From Rhodobacteraceae bacterium Alg231-30 (GTDB taxonomy: Bacteria; Pseudomonadota; Alphaproteobacteria; Rhodobacterales; Rhodobacteraceae), in the NCBI GenBank assembly GCA_900143615.1, contig FREU01000003.1, positions 422,237 to 486,236 of the forward strand: a stretch of DNA of 64,000 nt, in the 5' to 3' direction. Each line of letters starts with the position of its first letter. Position 1 is the stretch's first letter. Below are positions 47,156 to 53,869 of this stretch, one piece after another. The notes under the pieces are model-generated. The model was not told the origin of the DNA. It ran no database searches and saw nothing but the letters and a program-made list of their open reading frames with translations. The translations under genes were made by a program, and so were the position numbers.

Positions 47156-48220
47156 ATGACTAAATCAGTCTTCGGGAAACGAACTGCGGCCAGCATCGTG
47201 TTGGCAATTGGGATTATTATTAGCCTTTTGGGGTTCACGAACAACGGACCATTCATCAAGGGGGCTGAGGACTACTCACAAGAAATTGCAAAAAGTTCTG
47301 CCTCAGCCTACCTGTCGCTTCGCTTAATCAACGCCGCGATTTCGTTTGCTGAAGAGGTGGAAGTGGGTGGTTCTGTCATTGCAGTGAATGGGTCAGCACA
47401 TCCATTCAAGGTGCTCGAACCGATTGATGATGCCGTCGAGCGTCTGTCAGCCGCAATTTTCCTAGTTGGCGCAGTTTCCGGTGTTTTGGCGGTTGTTTTG
47501 CCGATGTTGGGAGATGTCGCGCTCGTATTGGTCGGAGTGTCCCTAGCAGCTCTGGCAGGTTTGGACTTGAGCAGTCTAAAATTCCCAGGCCGAATTTTCT
47601 TGCTAAATCTGTTTCAAGGTACCGCTAGATTAGGTGGGCTGGGGTTTCTGGTGGTCATGGCGTTTTCGATAAGTTCTTGGTTTGCTGACAGCGTTTCAGA
47701 AAGAGCGTGGGGCGAGTACCAGCTTACTCTCACAAAGATTGCTGAGCAGATGCCTGACCTGACACCAGAAGATGTATCGGTTTTGCTTGAAGAGCAGCCA
47801 AATGAAGTTGAGGGCCATGCCGAGTTGGTCGAGCCTGAAGTAACTGACCTCGCAGAAGGCGAAACAGGCTTTTTCAATTGGATCGGGAATCGGTTAGAAA
47901 CAACCGGCGAAGGTGCTGCGAATATTGCGAATTCTGCTGCGTCCGGTGTAAGCGATTTGACGACCAGTGCAGTTGATGGCGTAAAGGAAGCGGCGTCGTC
48001 TGCTCGGGCGGCCTACAACAAAGCGAAGGAAATAGTGACGGTCCTCACCGCTGAGTCTGACGATTTAGTGCTGGCGCTTATGGGAGTGTTTGCAGCATTC
48101 CTGTTTAAAACGGTTGTGTGCCCAATGCTCATCCTAATGGGTCTTTGGAAGCTAACAGGAAATTTTGATTTCATGCGGAGAGATGGACAAGCCCCAACTT
48201 CAAAAATGTCCGCAGGTTAA
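47156..48220 (+). CDS. Multi-pass membrane protein of unknown function
   Basis: 354 aa. TM helices about 10-27, 96-130 (probably two), 152-175 and 300-325. A first extracytoplasmic part (about 28-95) follows the first helix. Residues 200-290 are acidic, then Ala/Ser-rich and helical (GEGAANIANSAASGVSDLTT is cut here as NIANSAASGVSD), like an apolipoprotein or coiled segment. I do not recognise a family. It lies between two copies of a 25-nt repeat. Confidence 0.65.
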   Translation: MTKSVFGKRTAASIVLAIGIIISLLGFTNNGPFIKGAEDYSQEIAKSSASAYLSLRLINAAISFAEEVEVGGSVIAVNGSAHPFKVLEPIDDAVERLSAAIFLVGAVSGVLAVVLPMLGDVALVLVGVSLAALAGLDLSSLKFPGRIFLLNLFQGTARLGGLGFLVVMAFSISSWFADSVSERAWGEYQLTLTKIAEQMPDLTPEDVSVLLEEQPNEVEGHAELVEPEVTDLAEGETGFFNWIGNRLETTGEGAANIANSAASGVSDLTTSAVDGVKEAASSARAAYNKAKEIVTVLTAESDDLVLALMGVFAAFLFKTVVCPMLILMGLWKLTGNFDFMRRDGQAPTSKMSAG

Positions 48221-48267
48221 GATCTAATCGCCAAGTTCTTGTTGAGCCGTGCTCCAAGCTAAGGTCC

Positions 48268-48292
48268 GCTTCCTGCGCATAGCCGCCATTGG
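48268..48292. repeat. Dispersed 25-nt repeat, copy 2
   Basis: Same as the copy at 46808-46832 with one base changed; direct orientation. The flanking bases differ, so only the 25-nt core is shared. Confidence 0.8.
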
Positions 48293-48542
48293 CACTTGTC
48301 GAAGTAGTTTACCTGGCGCTCGCGAGAGTTAGAATTGGTATATCAGGGTCGCCCACCACTTTCCCAAAAACCTGTTTAAAATCAATGGGCGGGTGTCCCG
48401 CAGTTCAAAAAACCCACCCTTTTGGTTTCAATGGGTTACGATGAGGGTGTACCGCAGTTTGACCGCCAACGACTCTGCTGCAAGGAAGATGCCTCTACCA
48501 CCGGCCTGACCGGCCCCCTCTGCCAAATTGCTGCCCAATTGA

Positions 48543-48588
48543 GTGCTTAACCGCTTTCTATATCGGATATCGATTCCTGTTTAAGCAC
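48543..48588. promoter_or_regulatory. Inverted repeat upstream of the nuclease gene
   Basis: GTGCTTAA and TTAAGCAC, 30 nt apart, with an AT-rich TATCGGATATCGAT core between them. It ends 39 nt before the start of the secreted nuclease gene. Could be an operator or a weak stem-loop. Confidence 0.35.
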
Positions 48589-48627
48589 GATGTATCCAGC
48601 ATCAAGACACTTCAAAAATGGCAAACA

Positions 48628-49014
48628 ATGAAAAAACTTCTAGCAGCAGCTCTTCTCATAGCGACCCCAGTCACAGGTGACGTTTATGTGCGCGACGCGG
48701 ACACAATCGTGGTCGACGGGACCCCAGTACGCCTGCAGGGCATCGATGCCCCAGAACTGAACACCCGCGCAGGCAAAGATGGCAAACGATGGACAGTGAA
48801 CTATTTGCGCGGCAAAGCCGTGTCTTGCGATCTCACCGGTGAGAGATCTTATGATCGCTACATCGGTGTTTGCTATGCCGAAGGCCAGGACATCGGCGCC
48901 GCCGTTATCGCAGCTGGGCACGCTCTTGATTGCGCGCGCTACTCTGGTGGACGATACAAGAAGTTTGAAACACCAGCCGCCAAATCTCGAATCAAGCGAG
49001 CTGGATACTGCTGA
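48628..49014 (+). CDS. Thermonuclease family protein (SNase-like)
   Basis: 128 aa, short for the family. N-terminal signal-like segment MKKLLAAALLIATPVTG, then RDADTIVVDGTPVRLQGIDAPE with the Arg (R35) and Glu (E43) of the catalytic triad, and GERSYDRYIGVCY with the second Arg (R77). Secreted calcium-dependent nuclease fold with no extra domains. No clear ribosome site. The four-cysteine gene starts 12 nt later, so the two are probably one unit. Confidence 0.88.
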   Translation: MKKLLAAALLIATPVTGDVYVRDADTIVVDGTPVRLQGIDAPELNTRAGKDGKRWTVNYLRGKAVSCDLTGERSYDRYIGVCYAEGQDIGAAVIAAGHALDCARYSGGRYKKFETPAAKSRIKRAGYC

Positions 49015-49026
49015 TCGGAACAAATC

Positions 49027-49254
49027 TTGATCGCTCGAGACTGGCCCTTTGATACTGTGGAGATCCAATGCGACCACTGCGGGCGCTTTGGCCGGTATTC
49101 AAAAGAACGGTTTCTTGATCTGGTGGGAGAGCATACCGAGCTGCCGCAGGCGCTGGCCAAGCTGGCCGCAGACTGCCCGGAGCGCGGTGAAGGATTTGAC
49201 CCTATGCGGACAGACTGTAAGCCGAGGTATCTGCAGGATTGGTGGGAAAACTAA
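49027..49254 (+). CDS. Small four-cysteine (zinc-ribbon-like) protein, intact copy
   Basis: 75 aa from a TTG at 49027 (GGAAC upstream). Cys at 15, 18, 50 and 64 (CDHCGR ... ADCPERG ... TDCKPRY) look like a zinc site. It ends YLQDWWEN. No signal peptide. A frameshifted copy is at 42662 and a 3' remnant at 51275, so it is a gene that travels with this island. It follows a secreted nuclease gene; a role next to DNA handling is possible but unproven. Confidence 0.75.
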   Translation: MIARDWPFDTVEIQCDHCGRFGRYSKERFLDLVGEHTELPQALAKLAADCPERGEGFDPMRTDCKPRYLQDWWEN

Positions 49255-49308
49255 GGTGTCCCACTTACCGGTACAAACTCGTCACCTTCCAGGACATATT
49301 TGTCCTCC

Positions 49309-49506
49309 CTATTGATCTACAATTTCAGGATATCCTTTGCCCGCCGCTTTTAGCGCAAGACCCAACTTCATAAACAGGTGAGGGTTGCCTCGCTTTGATT
49401 CCGCGTCGGGGTTCACAGACGATAATTGACCGTCGATCCGCATTCTTATCACGTCTTGTTCTGCATCGTACCATGCGTGAACTTTAAGATCAGCTCCAAC
49501 CGTCAT
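49309..49506 (-). CDS. Small hypothetical protein (65 aa)
   Basis: The ATG at 49506 has a GGGAGAA ribosome site 7-8 nt upstream; the open frame extends to 49635 but with shadow-like composition. The product runs MTVGADLKVHAWYDAEQDVIRM, here broken as MTVGADLKVHAWYD, and ends KAAGKGYPEIVDQ. It is probably a small beta-rich protein. Not recognised. Confidence 0.6.
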   Translation of the reverse strand: MTVGADLKVHAWYDAEQDVIRMRIDGQLSSVNPDAESKRGNPHLFMKLGLALKAAGKGYPEIVDQ

Positions 49507-49783
49507 AATCCATTCTCCCACCGGATATACGAGTTGATGTCGTGTACGCCGATGATGCCATCGGGGGCACGCCACAACTCTGGTTTCAGAACTCTTTGGG
49601 CAACTTGTGCGAGTGTCTTTCGAACGCAGCCTCAAGCCTGACTATCTCTTGTATTTCAGCATCCCTGTCATCAACAAAAAAACAGCAAAAGTTGATTGAC
49701 AATAAAATTGTCAGATTTCGCACCAATGATCTCAAGAACCTTTTTCAACTCGCGTTCTCTTTTTGGCCTACCCGCCGATTTAA
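49507..49783. other. Short gap holding a palindrome, no clear gene
   Basis: No credible gene. It contains the TGACAAT-AAA-ATTGTCA palindrome at 49697-49713. A minus-strand frame ending near 49636 has a plausible acidic C-terminus (VRLEAAFERHSHKL) but no start, so it may be the end of a lost gene. Confidence 0.5.
49697..49713. promoter_or_regulatory. Perfect palindrome TGACAAT-AAA-ATTGTCA
   Basis: Seven-bp arms with a 3-nt centre, 71 nt past the stop of the small secreted protein gene on the minus strand. It may be a regulator site or the weak terminator of that gene. Confidence 0.4.
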
Positions 49784-50065
49784 TCAGTTTGCTGCCGCGC
49801 AACGGAACTCGCGGTCAGGCGACTGCGCAGAACCTAAGCGAACCATCATCTCACAAATCGGTTGGTTGTTCGCATAACCCACTACCAAAATCATCTTCTC
49901 CCACCCGAGCGCAGACCTCATCTCCATCCAATACGATGGCGTTCCCAGCAAGCCTCGCGGCATGCCTGATACATATTCGGCTAGCTCTTCAACGGTTTGA
50001 GCACGCCCCATTGACGCCATGGACACAAAAATTGCGCAGATCAAAATTGCTCTCATATTTCTCAT
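49784..50065 (-). CDS. Small secreted hypothetical protein (93 aa)
   Basis: Signal peptide MRNMRAILICAIFVSMASMGRA, then about 70 residues (VEELAEYVSGMPRGLLGTPS, MILVVGYANNQPICEMM, FRCAAAN) with two cysteines that could form a disulphide. No family recognised. The overlapping plus-strand frame has no protein-like composition, so this one is preferred. Confidence 0.6.
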   Translation of the reverse strand: MRNMRAILICAIFVSMASMGRAQTVEELAEYVSGMPRGLLGTPSYWMEMRSALGWEKMILVVGYANNQPICEMMVRLGSAQSPDREFRCAAAN

Positions 50066-50109
50066 GTCTCACTGTATTTTTGGGTTGGGTTTTCGCTCAT
50101 TACTGCCTC

Positions 50110-50292
50110 CTATCTGTTCTTCTGCATGGGCAATTGGCGCGTCGTTTTTGCGTCGACGAAATCACCAAATTCATAGACTGGATATCGGCGGCACATATTG
50201 AACTCTTGCTCGCTCTTATCCCAGATCCCGGAACCACCATCGTCAAGAAACTCGACAGTCATAGCCGTACCGCATAGTGAAAATGACAGCAC
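50110..50292 (-). CDS. Possible small protein (uncertain)
   Basis: Up to 60 codons from a GTG at 50292, or 50 from an ATG at 50262. The frame contains FLDDGGSGIWDKSEQEFNMC and ends LPMQKNR; composition is acidic and plausible, but there is no ribosome site. Could be the remains of a longer gene. Confidence 0.3.
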   Translation of the reverse strand: MLSFSLCGTAMTVEFLDDGGSGIWDKSEQEFNMCRRYPVYEFGDFVDAKTTRQLPMQKNR

Positions 50293-50399
50293 TTTCTAAA
50301 TGTCACTTCCGGTGAGAGTGATTGGATCGCCAACTTGAAAGATCCCATTCTGATCTGGCATGCCTTGCTCCCCACAGATCTTCGGTTTCGTTGATATCA

Positions 50400-50684
50400 C
50401 TAGTCGTGGGCTGTTTCAGATTGGATTTGGTTTGGCTTCGTTGGACTTGCCAAATGTATCCAATCCAGCCGAAGGCCAACGGCAGTCACAATTACAGTTG
50501 CCATCACAGCTATTGCTGAAACCACGGTCCAATTCGCGGCCCGGATCTGCGCCCGCCCGACATCACGTTGCAAGCGGAGGGTTCTCCGCCTGAACTCCAT
50601 GGTTCTCCGGTAATCCTCGATCGATCCGGGCATTCCACCAACGCGAGCCAACTGCTCGTCGGTCATGTCGACAATTTCAACCAT
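50400..50684 (-). CDS. Single-TM hypothetical protein paired with the Trypco2-like gene
   Basis: 94 aa. A polar N-terminal half with Arg-rich helix (MEFRRRTLRLQRDVGRAQ), one TM helix about 53-74 (VVSAIAVMATVIVTAVGL) and a short tail. It starts 9 nt after the stop of the gene upstream, so the two form an operon. Topology is probably N-in. Function unknown. Confidence 0.65.
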   Translation of the reverse strand: MVEIVDMTDEQLARVGGMPGSIEDYRRTMEFRRRTLRLQRDVGRAQIRAANWTVVSAIAVMATVIVTAVGLRLDWIHLASPTKPNQIQSETAHD

Positions 50685-50693
50685 CTTTTGCTC

Positions 50694-51104
50694 CTACCCG
50701 TTTTTTGCTGGGGACTGCACCTTCCCGGCTCTTGTCACCTGATCTCTGTCGTGAGGGAATACAACGTCGACATCGAACGAAAGCCGAGAAACAGTCTCAA
50801 CTCTCGTTTCCTTTGATCCGCCAACAGACGCTTGCACTACCCAAATTTTTGCGCCGCCGCGTCCGGACATCTCGCCCTTCTCAGATGCGCTGACCGCAAT
50901 GTCGAAACACAACTTTGTTCTCGGGGCTACATATTCTGGCGTTGGGGACACAATCCTAACTCCGCTCCCAACTGGTACAGAGTTGCCTACCACGTGTGTT
51001 CCCGGGTTGACCAAACCGCCCAAATCACTAATGGCCGCATCCGCCTCCTTGATGCCACTGGCGATATCTTCGATTGCCCCGCGAATGAATTCCTTTAATT
51101 CCAT
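50694..51104 (-). CDS. Trypco2-like small beta-sandwich protein
   Basis: 136 aa from the ATG at 51104 (AAGGAA about 9 nt upstream); the frame extends to 51173. N-terminal helix MELKEFIRGAIEDIASGIKEA, a Gly/Pro/Val-rich linker, then strands KLCFDIAVSASEKG, GGAKIWVVQASVGG and SRLSFDVDVVFP. This helix-plus-strands pattern resembles Trypco2, a trypsin co-occurring domain described in bacterial conflict systems. The match is by eye only. It is co-transcribed with a single-TM protein. Confidence 0.5.
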   Translation of the reverse strand: MELKEFIRGAIEDIASGIKEADAAISDLGGLVNPGTHVVGNSVPVGSGVRIVSPTPEYVAPRTKLCFDIAVSASEKGEMSGRGGAKIWVVQASVGGSKETRVETVSRLSFDVDVVFPHDRDQVTRAGKVQSPAKNG

Positions 51105-51274
51105 AACAGCAATTTCCTTTTTGCTTTCCGCTTCAATCAATTCATACACTAAGCTTGGAGCACTAGTGCGCAACCATCGACGGACCGCTCATGCGGGTTT
51201 TTCTTTTCACTAACTAGACAGCCCGCCACGCTCTTGCCGCCTTAAGCGCCACAGCCCAAAGCGCGAAAGACACC

Positions 51275-51322
51275 GACCCGATGCGGACAGACTGCAAGCC
51301 AAGGTATCTGCAGGATTGGTGA
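51275..51322 (+). pseudogene. 3' remnant of the four-cysteine gene, third copy
   Basis: Sixteen codons read DPMRTDCKPRYLQDW and then a stop, matching residues 58-72 of the intact protein encoded at 49027. Weaker similarity can be followed upstream to about 51230. The rest of the gene is gone. Confidence 0.8.
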
Positions 51323-51344
51323 CGTTAGAAACCGTCTCGATTAG

Positions 51345-51362
51345 TCGCATTTCGACAATTGA
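51345..51362. repeat. Copy of the flank repeat at 42902-42919
   Basis: TCGCATTTCGACAATTGA, identical 18 nt, again downstream of a broken four-cysteine gene. Confidence 0.75.
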
Positions 51363-51505
51363 CCAGTAAGACCGAATGACCGCTTCCGTAGATGAATAGG
51401 CAATGCAACTTTGCATCTGCATCTACGGGATTTAGAATTGTCACTGGGCCGCCAAACAGTATAACACCGAAACTTAATTGAGAGTGTCAAAAAATTGGTT
51501 AGTCT

Positions 51506-52303
51506 ATGCCTGCAAACGAAAACAAGTATGGCCTAAAGCGTAGCGTACCAGCTCCAATCAAGCGAGAAATCCGAAAGCGTGTAGGTTTTGGCTGTGTTGT
51601 TTGCGGTGAAGCATTTGCAACAATCGAGCATTTTTCACCTGAGTTCTCCGATGCCCACGAACATAGTCCCGATGGAATGACGCTACTTTGCGGAACCCAT
51701 CAAATTGGGACCACAGCTGGACGACTAACAAAAGAACAGGTGGCCCATCACAACCGCAACCCTTACTGCTTGAAAAATGGACATCCCTGGGCCGAAATGA
51801 ACGTCGCAACTGGATCAGTACCTGTTGTTCAACTCGGCAATACAAAAATCAATGCTTCTGTTTTTTTAAAGATCAAGAGCCGTAAACTTATCTGGTTCAC
51901 GCCGAATGATGATCCTAATTGCCCATTCCTATTCAACGCCGTATTCTTGGCGTCTGACGGAAAAGTGACCTTAGAGATTAATGAGAATATCATTGAGGCA
52001 AATCCCGAAAACTGGGACGTCCAAACTGTTGGGCGAACCATCAAGATCAACTCGGCGCCCCAAAATATCTTACTTGAACTAGAACTTCTTCCGCCGAACG
52101 AAATCAAGATCAAACGCGCCAAATGGTCTTACGGTGGTATCGACGTCGATATCCATCAAGACGGACTTGTAGAAACGCCATACGGGTCGCTAATGGGCGG
52201 CGACATCAGAGCCGGTTTTGTAGGCCTTCAAATTGGATCCCCTCCGAAATTGGGCCGCTTCTACAACGGCGTGTGTAAACACGTTCTCTTGCGACGCAAC
52301 TAG
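51506..52303 (+). CDS. HNH-type nuclease with beta-rich C-terminal domain
   Basis: 265 aa. N-terminal zinc-stabilised HNH region: C30-x2-C33, E41/H42 in IEHFSPEF, DAHEH about 49-53, and C62-x2-H65 in LLCGTHQ. Residues about 95-265 are beta-rich (INASVFLKIKSRKLIWF, GKVTLEINENI, NILLELELLPPNEIKIK) and not recognised. No signal or TM. HNH proteins serve in phage packaging, restriction and toxin systems. It sits between cargo genes and the prophage lysis end, on the opposite strand. Confidence 0.75.
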   Translation: MPANENKYGLKRSVPAPIKREIRKRVGFGCVVCGEAFATIEHFSPEFSDAHEHSPDGMTLLCGTHQIGTTAGRLTKEQVAHHNRNPYCLKNGHPWAEMNVATGSVPVVQLGNTKINASVFLKIKSRKLIWFTPNDDPNCPFLFNAVFLASDGKVTLEINENIIEANPENWDVQTVGRTIKINSAPQNILLELELLPPNEIKIKRAKWSYGGIDVDIHQDGLVETPYGSLMGGDIRAGFVGLQIGSPPKLGRFYNGVCKHVLLRRN

Positions 52304-52322
52304 CCCTACCCTCTGCGAAAGG

Positions 52323-52550
52323 TCACCTGGGCCCCGAAGCCTCGCGCCCACTCAGGGTTTCGACCTTATCACCGCAATCCAGCAACTCTTGCCGGTCTCT
52401 AAGCCACAACCCCTCAATCTCGCGGTCTGACAGCCAACGGTCAGGGATCCCGACAGGAGCGGCGCACGGATCAGCAGATTTAACGAATGGCGTTGAGCCG
52501 CCGCACCCGGTCAGGACCAAGGCAACGCTCAACAACAACAGGGTCCGCAT
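52323..52550 (-). CDS. Outer-membrane spanin subunit (Rz1-like lipoprotein)
   Basis: 75 aa with a lipoprotein signal, LLLSVALVLTGCGG; the lipobox Cys is at about 16. The mature part is short, with Pro and charged residues. The gene starts inside the inner-membrane spanin gene in another frame (71-nt overlap), the classic overlapped Rz/Rz1 layout. It joins inner and outer membranes during phage lysis. Confidence 0.8.
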   Translation of the reverse strand: MRTLLLLSVALVLTGCGGSTPFVKSADPCAAPVGIPDRWLSDREIEGLWLRDRQELLDCGDKVETLSGREASGPR

Positions 52551-52767
52551 GGGCCAGCTCCTCTAATTGACGGACAAGATCATCGCGCTGGCGCACAACC
52601 GCGCGGCGCGCGTCTTCCAGCATCTGTCCGGCTTCGATCTGATTAATCAGGGCTTGGGAGTGGCGGGCCTCGCATTTCGCGCTCCCCTGCACCCATCCGA
52701 TCCCGAAGGCCGCGGACAAGATAACCACCCCAACCGCCGCCTTGATCACGCGCGGCGAGACGATCAC
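52480..52767 (-). CDS. Inner-membrane spanin subunit (Rz-like)
   Basis: 95 aa starting at a GTG that overlaps the amidase stop by 4 nt. An N-terminal TM helix (KAAVGVVILSAAFGIGWVQG) is followed by a periplasmic coiled coil (QALINQIEAGQMLEDARRAV). Size, topology and the nested lipoprotein gene support an i-spanin. Confidence 0.82.
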   Translation of the reverse strand: MIVSPRVIKAAVGVVILSAAFGIGWVQGSAKCEARHSQALINQIEAGQMLEDARRAVVRQRDDLVRQLEELAHADPVVVERCLGPDRVRRLNAIR

Positions 52768-53324
52768 GCAAAGACCTCCGCCGAGCCTTGAAGAATGGCG
52801 CGCGCCAATGCCTCCATTTCATGACCTTCATCTGTGGCGGCTAGCCCTTTTGGGGATGATCCAAAGAAAGGCTCCACCAACACAGCCGGCGCACGTCCCA
52901 CGTGAAGGCTCATCCCCCCCCTGCCCTGACGACTGACAGTTTTCTTGCCGCGATCGCGCAGGCCAAGTGCTGTGAGCATCGCTGCCTGAATAGCCACGGC
53001 GTAGCGGCGCGACATGCTCGATCCGCTGGTCAATGTTTCGGTGCCGGTGGCGCTGGTGGTGTTGTGGCTGTTAAAATGCAGCTCACAGCTTGCATCCGCC
53101 CCCCATCGATCAGACCGGCCATAGACGTCTTTCAGCTCGCGACTATAGCTGTTCATGTATTCGCGGAAAAAGGTTTGCACGCGGATCTGCGGAAACTCTT
53201 TGCGTGCAATCTTTTCAATCATCTCAGCCAGACGAGAATTCCAGCTAAATTCAGTTTCGCCCGTATCACGGCGCACAGCACCTTGGGCGCGGGCGTTGTG
53301 GCCCACGACAATTGCCAACTTCAT
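52764..53324 (-). CDS. N-acetylmuramoyl-L-alanine amidase (phage endolysin)
   Basis: 186 aa with the Amidase_3 fold: KLAIVVGHNARAQGA (Zn His), TEFSWNSRLAE (Zn Glu), LHFNSHNTTSATGTET (Zn His) and AVLVEPFF(G) with the late Glu. GGAGG lies 6 nt before the ATG. No signal peptide, so it needs the holin to reach murein. Confidence 0.92.
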   Translation of the reverse strand: MKLAIVVGHNARAQGAVRRDTGETEFSWNSRLAEMIEKIARKEFPQIRVQTFFREYMNSYSRELKDVYGRSDRWGADASCELHFNSHNTTSATGTETLTSGSSMSRRYAVAIQAAMLTALGLRDRGKKTVSRQGRGGMSLHVGRAPAVLVEPFFGSSPKGLAATDEGHEMEALARAILQGSAEVFA

Positions 53325-53348
53325 GTCAGCCTCCGATTTTAGGGTTGG

Positions 53349-53477
53349 TTATCCGATCACAGCGCCGAGGATTGGCAGCAGGATCATGAGAAGCGCGCCA
53401 ATCGGCACACCAATACGCAGCGTGCGCCACATGTTTTCCGATGGCGTCTTTTTCTGGTGGCGAAACTGATTGCGCAT
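53349..53477 (-). CDS. Tiny single-TM protein of the lysis cassette (42 aa)
   Basis: Reads MRNQFRHQKKTPSENMWRTL and then a hydrophobic helix (IGVPIGALLMILLPILGAVIG) that ends the protein. Its ATG overlaps the stop of the preceding gene by one base (TGATG) and it ends 24 nt before the amidase. Position and topology suggest a pinholin, antiholin or holin partner. Confidence 0.75.
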   Translation of the reverse strand: MRNQFRHQKKTPSENMWRTLRIGVPIGALLMILLPILGAVIG

Positions 53478-53812
53478 CAGCCTTCCTCGGTCAGTGTTTT
53501 GCCGTCCAAGAAGCGTTCAATCATGGTGACCGCCACCAGTCCGACAATGAAGGCCGCTGCGCAAAGCGTGCCTAAAGCGGTCGACGAAATGCCCTCTGGC
53601 AGATCGCCGATCCACCACTGCACGAGATACGGCGACAACACACCAACACCGAAGGCTGTGGCACTGCCAATGAAGGTCACGCGCAGACCCTCGCGCCATG
53701 TGGTCTTAAGCGCAGCAGAGCGGACTAAGCCGCCCAATGCACCAAAGATTGCCAGCAATGCGCCCCGCTCGTTAAAGACCTGGTTGAAAAGGTTTGGGTC
53801 TTTTATGTCCAT
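53477..53812 (-). CDS. Phage holin candidate (multi-TM, 111 aa)
   Basis: Ribosome site GGGAGAGAA before the ATG. About three hydrophobic segments (ALLAIFGALGGLV, VTFIGSATAFGVGVLSPYLV, LGTLCAAAFIVGLVAVTMI) and a charged C-terminus KTLTEEG. It precedes the amidase and spanins in order, and the size is right for a holin. Sequence family not recognised with certainty. Confidence 0.75.
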   Translation of the reverse strand: MDIKDPNLFNQVFNERGALLAIFGALGGLVRSAALKTTWREGLRVTFIGSATAFGVGVLSPYLVQWWIGDLPEGISSTALGTLCAAAFIVGLVAVTMIERFLDGKTLTEEG

Positions 53813-53869
53813 TTCTCTCCCTCTCTGAGTAGGTGAAAGACTTCGCCGGCCCCGAAGGGCCGTGGCGCG

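Larger units (their letters stand above)
48221..48627. other. Gene-free stretch with repeat copy 2 and an inverted repeat
   Basis: Holds the second copy of the dispersed 25-nt repeat (48268-48292), a CCGGCC inverted motif near 48515, and the inverted repeat GTGCTTAA/TTAAGCAC at 48543-48588. No coding frame found. Confidence 0.6.
51105..51505. other. Gap with gene remnant, repeats and a small hairpin
   Basis: Between the Trypco2-like gene and the HNH gene, transcribed away from each other. It contains a CCGC-TCAT-GCGG-GTTTTT hairpin near 51183, the 3' remnant of the four-cysteine gene (51275-51322), the flank repeat (51345-51362) and a TGACCGCTTCC motif. The promoter of the HNH gene should be near 51470. 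Confidence 0.6.

Noticed and set aside
49696-50277. 193-codon plus-strand frame across the small-gene cluster
   Set aside because: Ser/Leu/Pro-rich without motif; the minus strand has a proper signal-peptide protein (49784-50065) in the same place.
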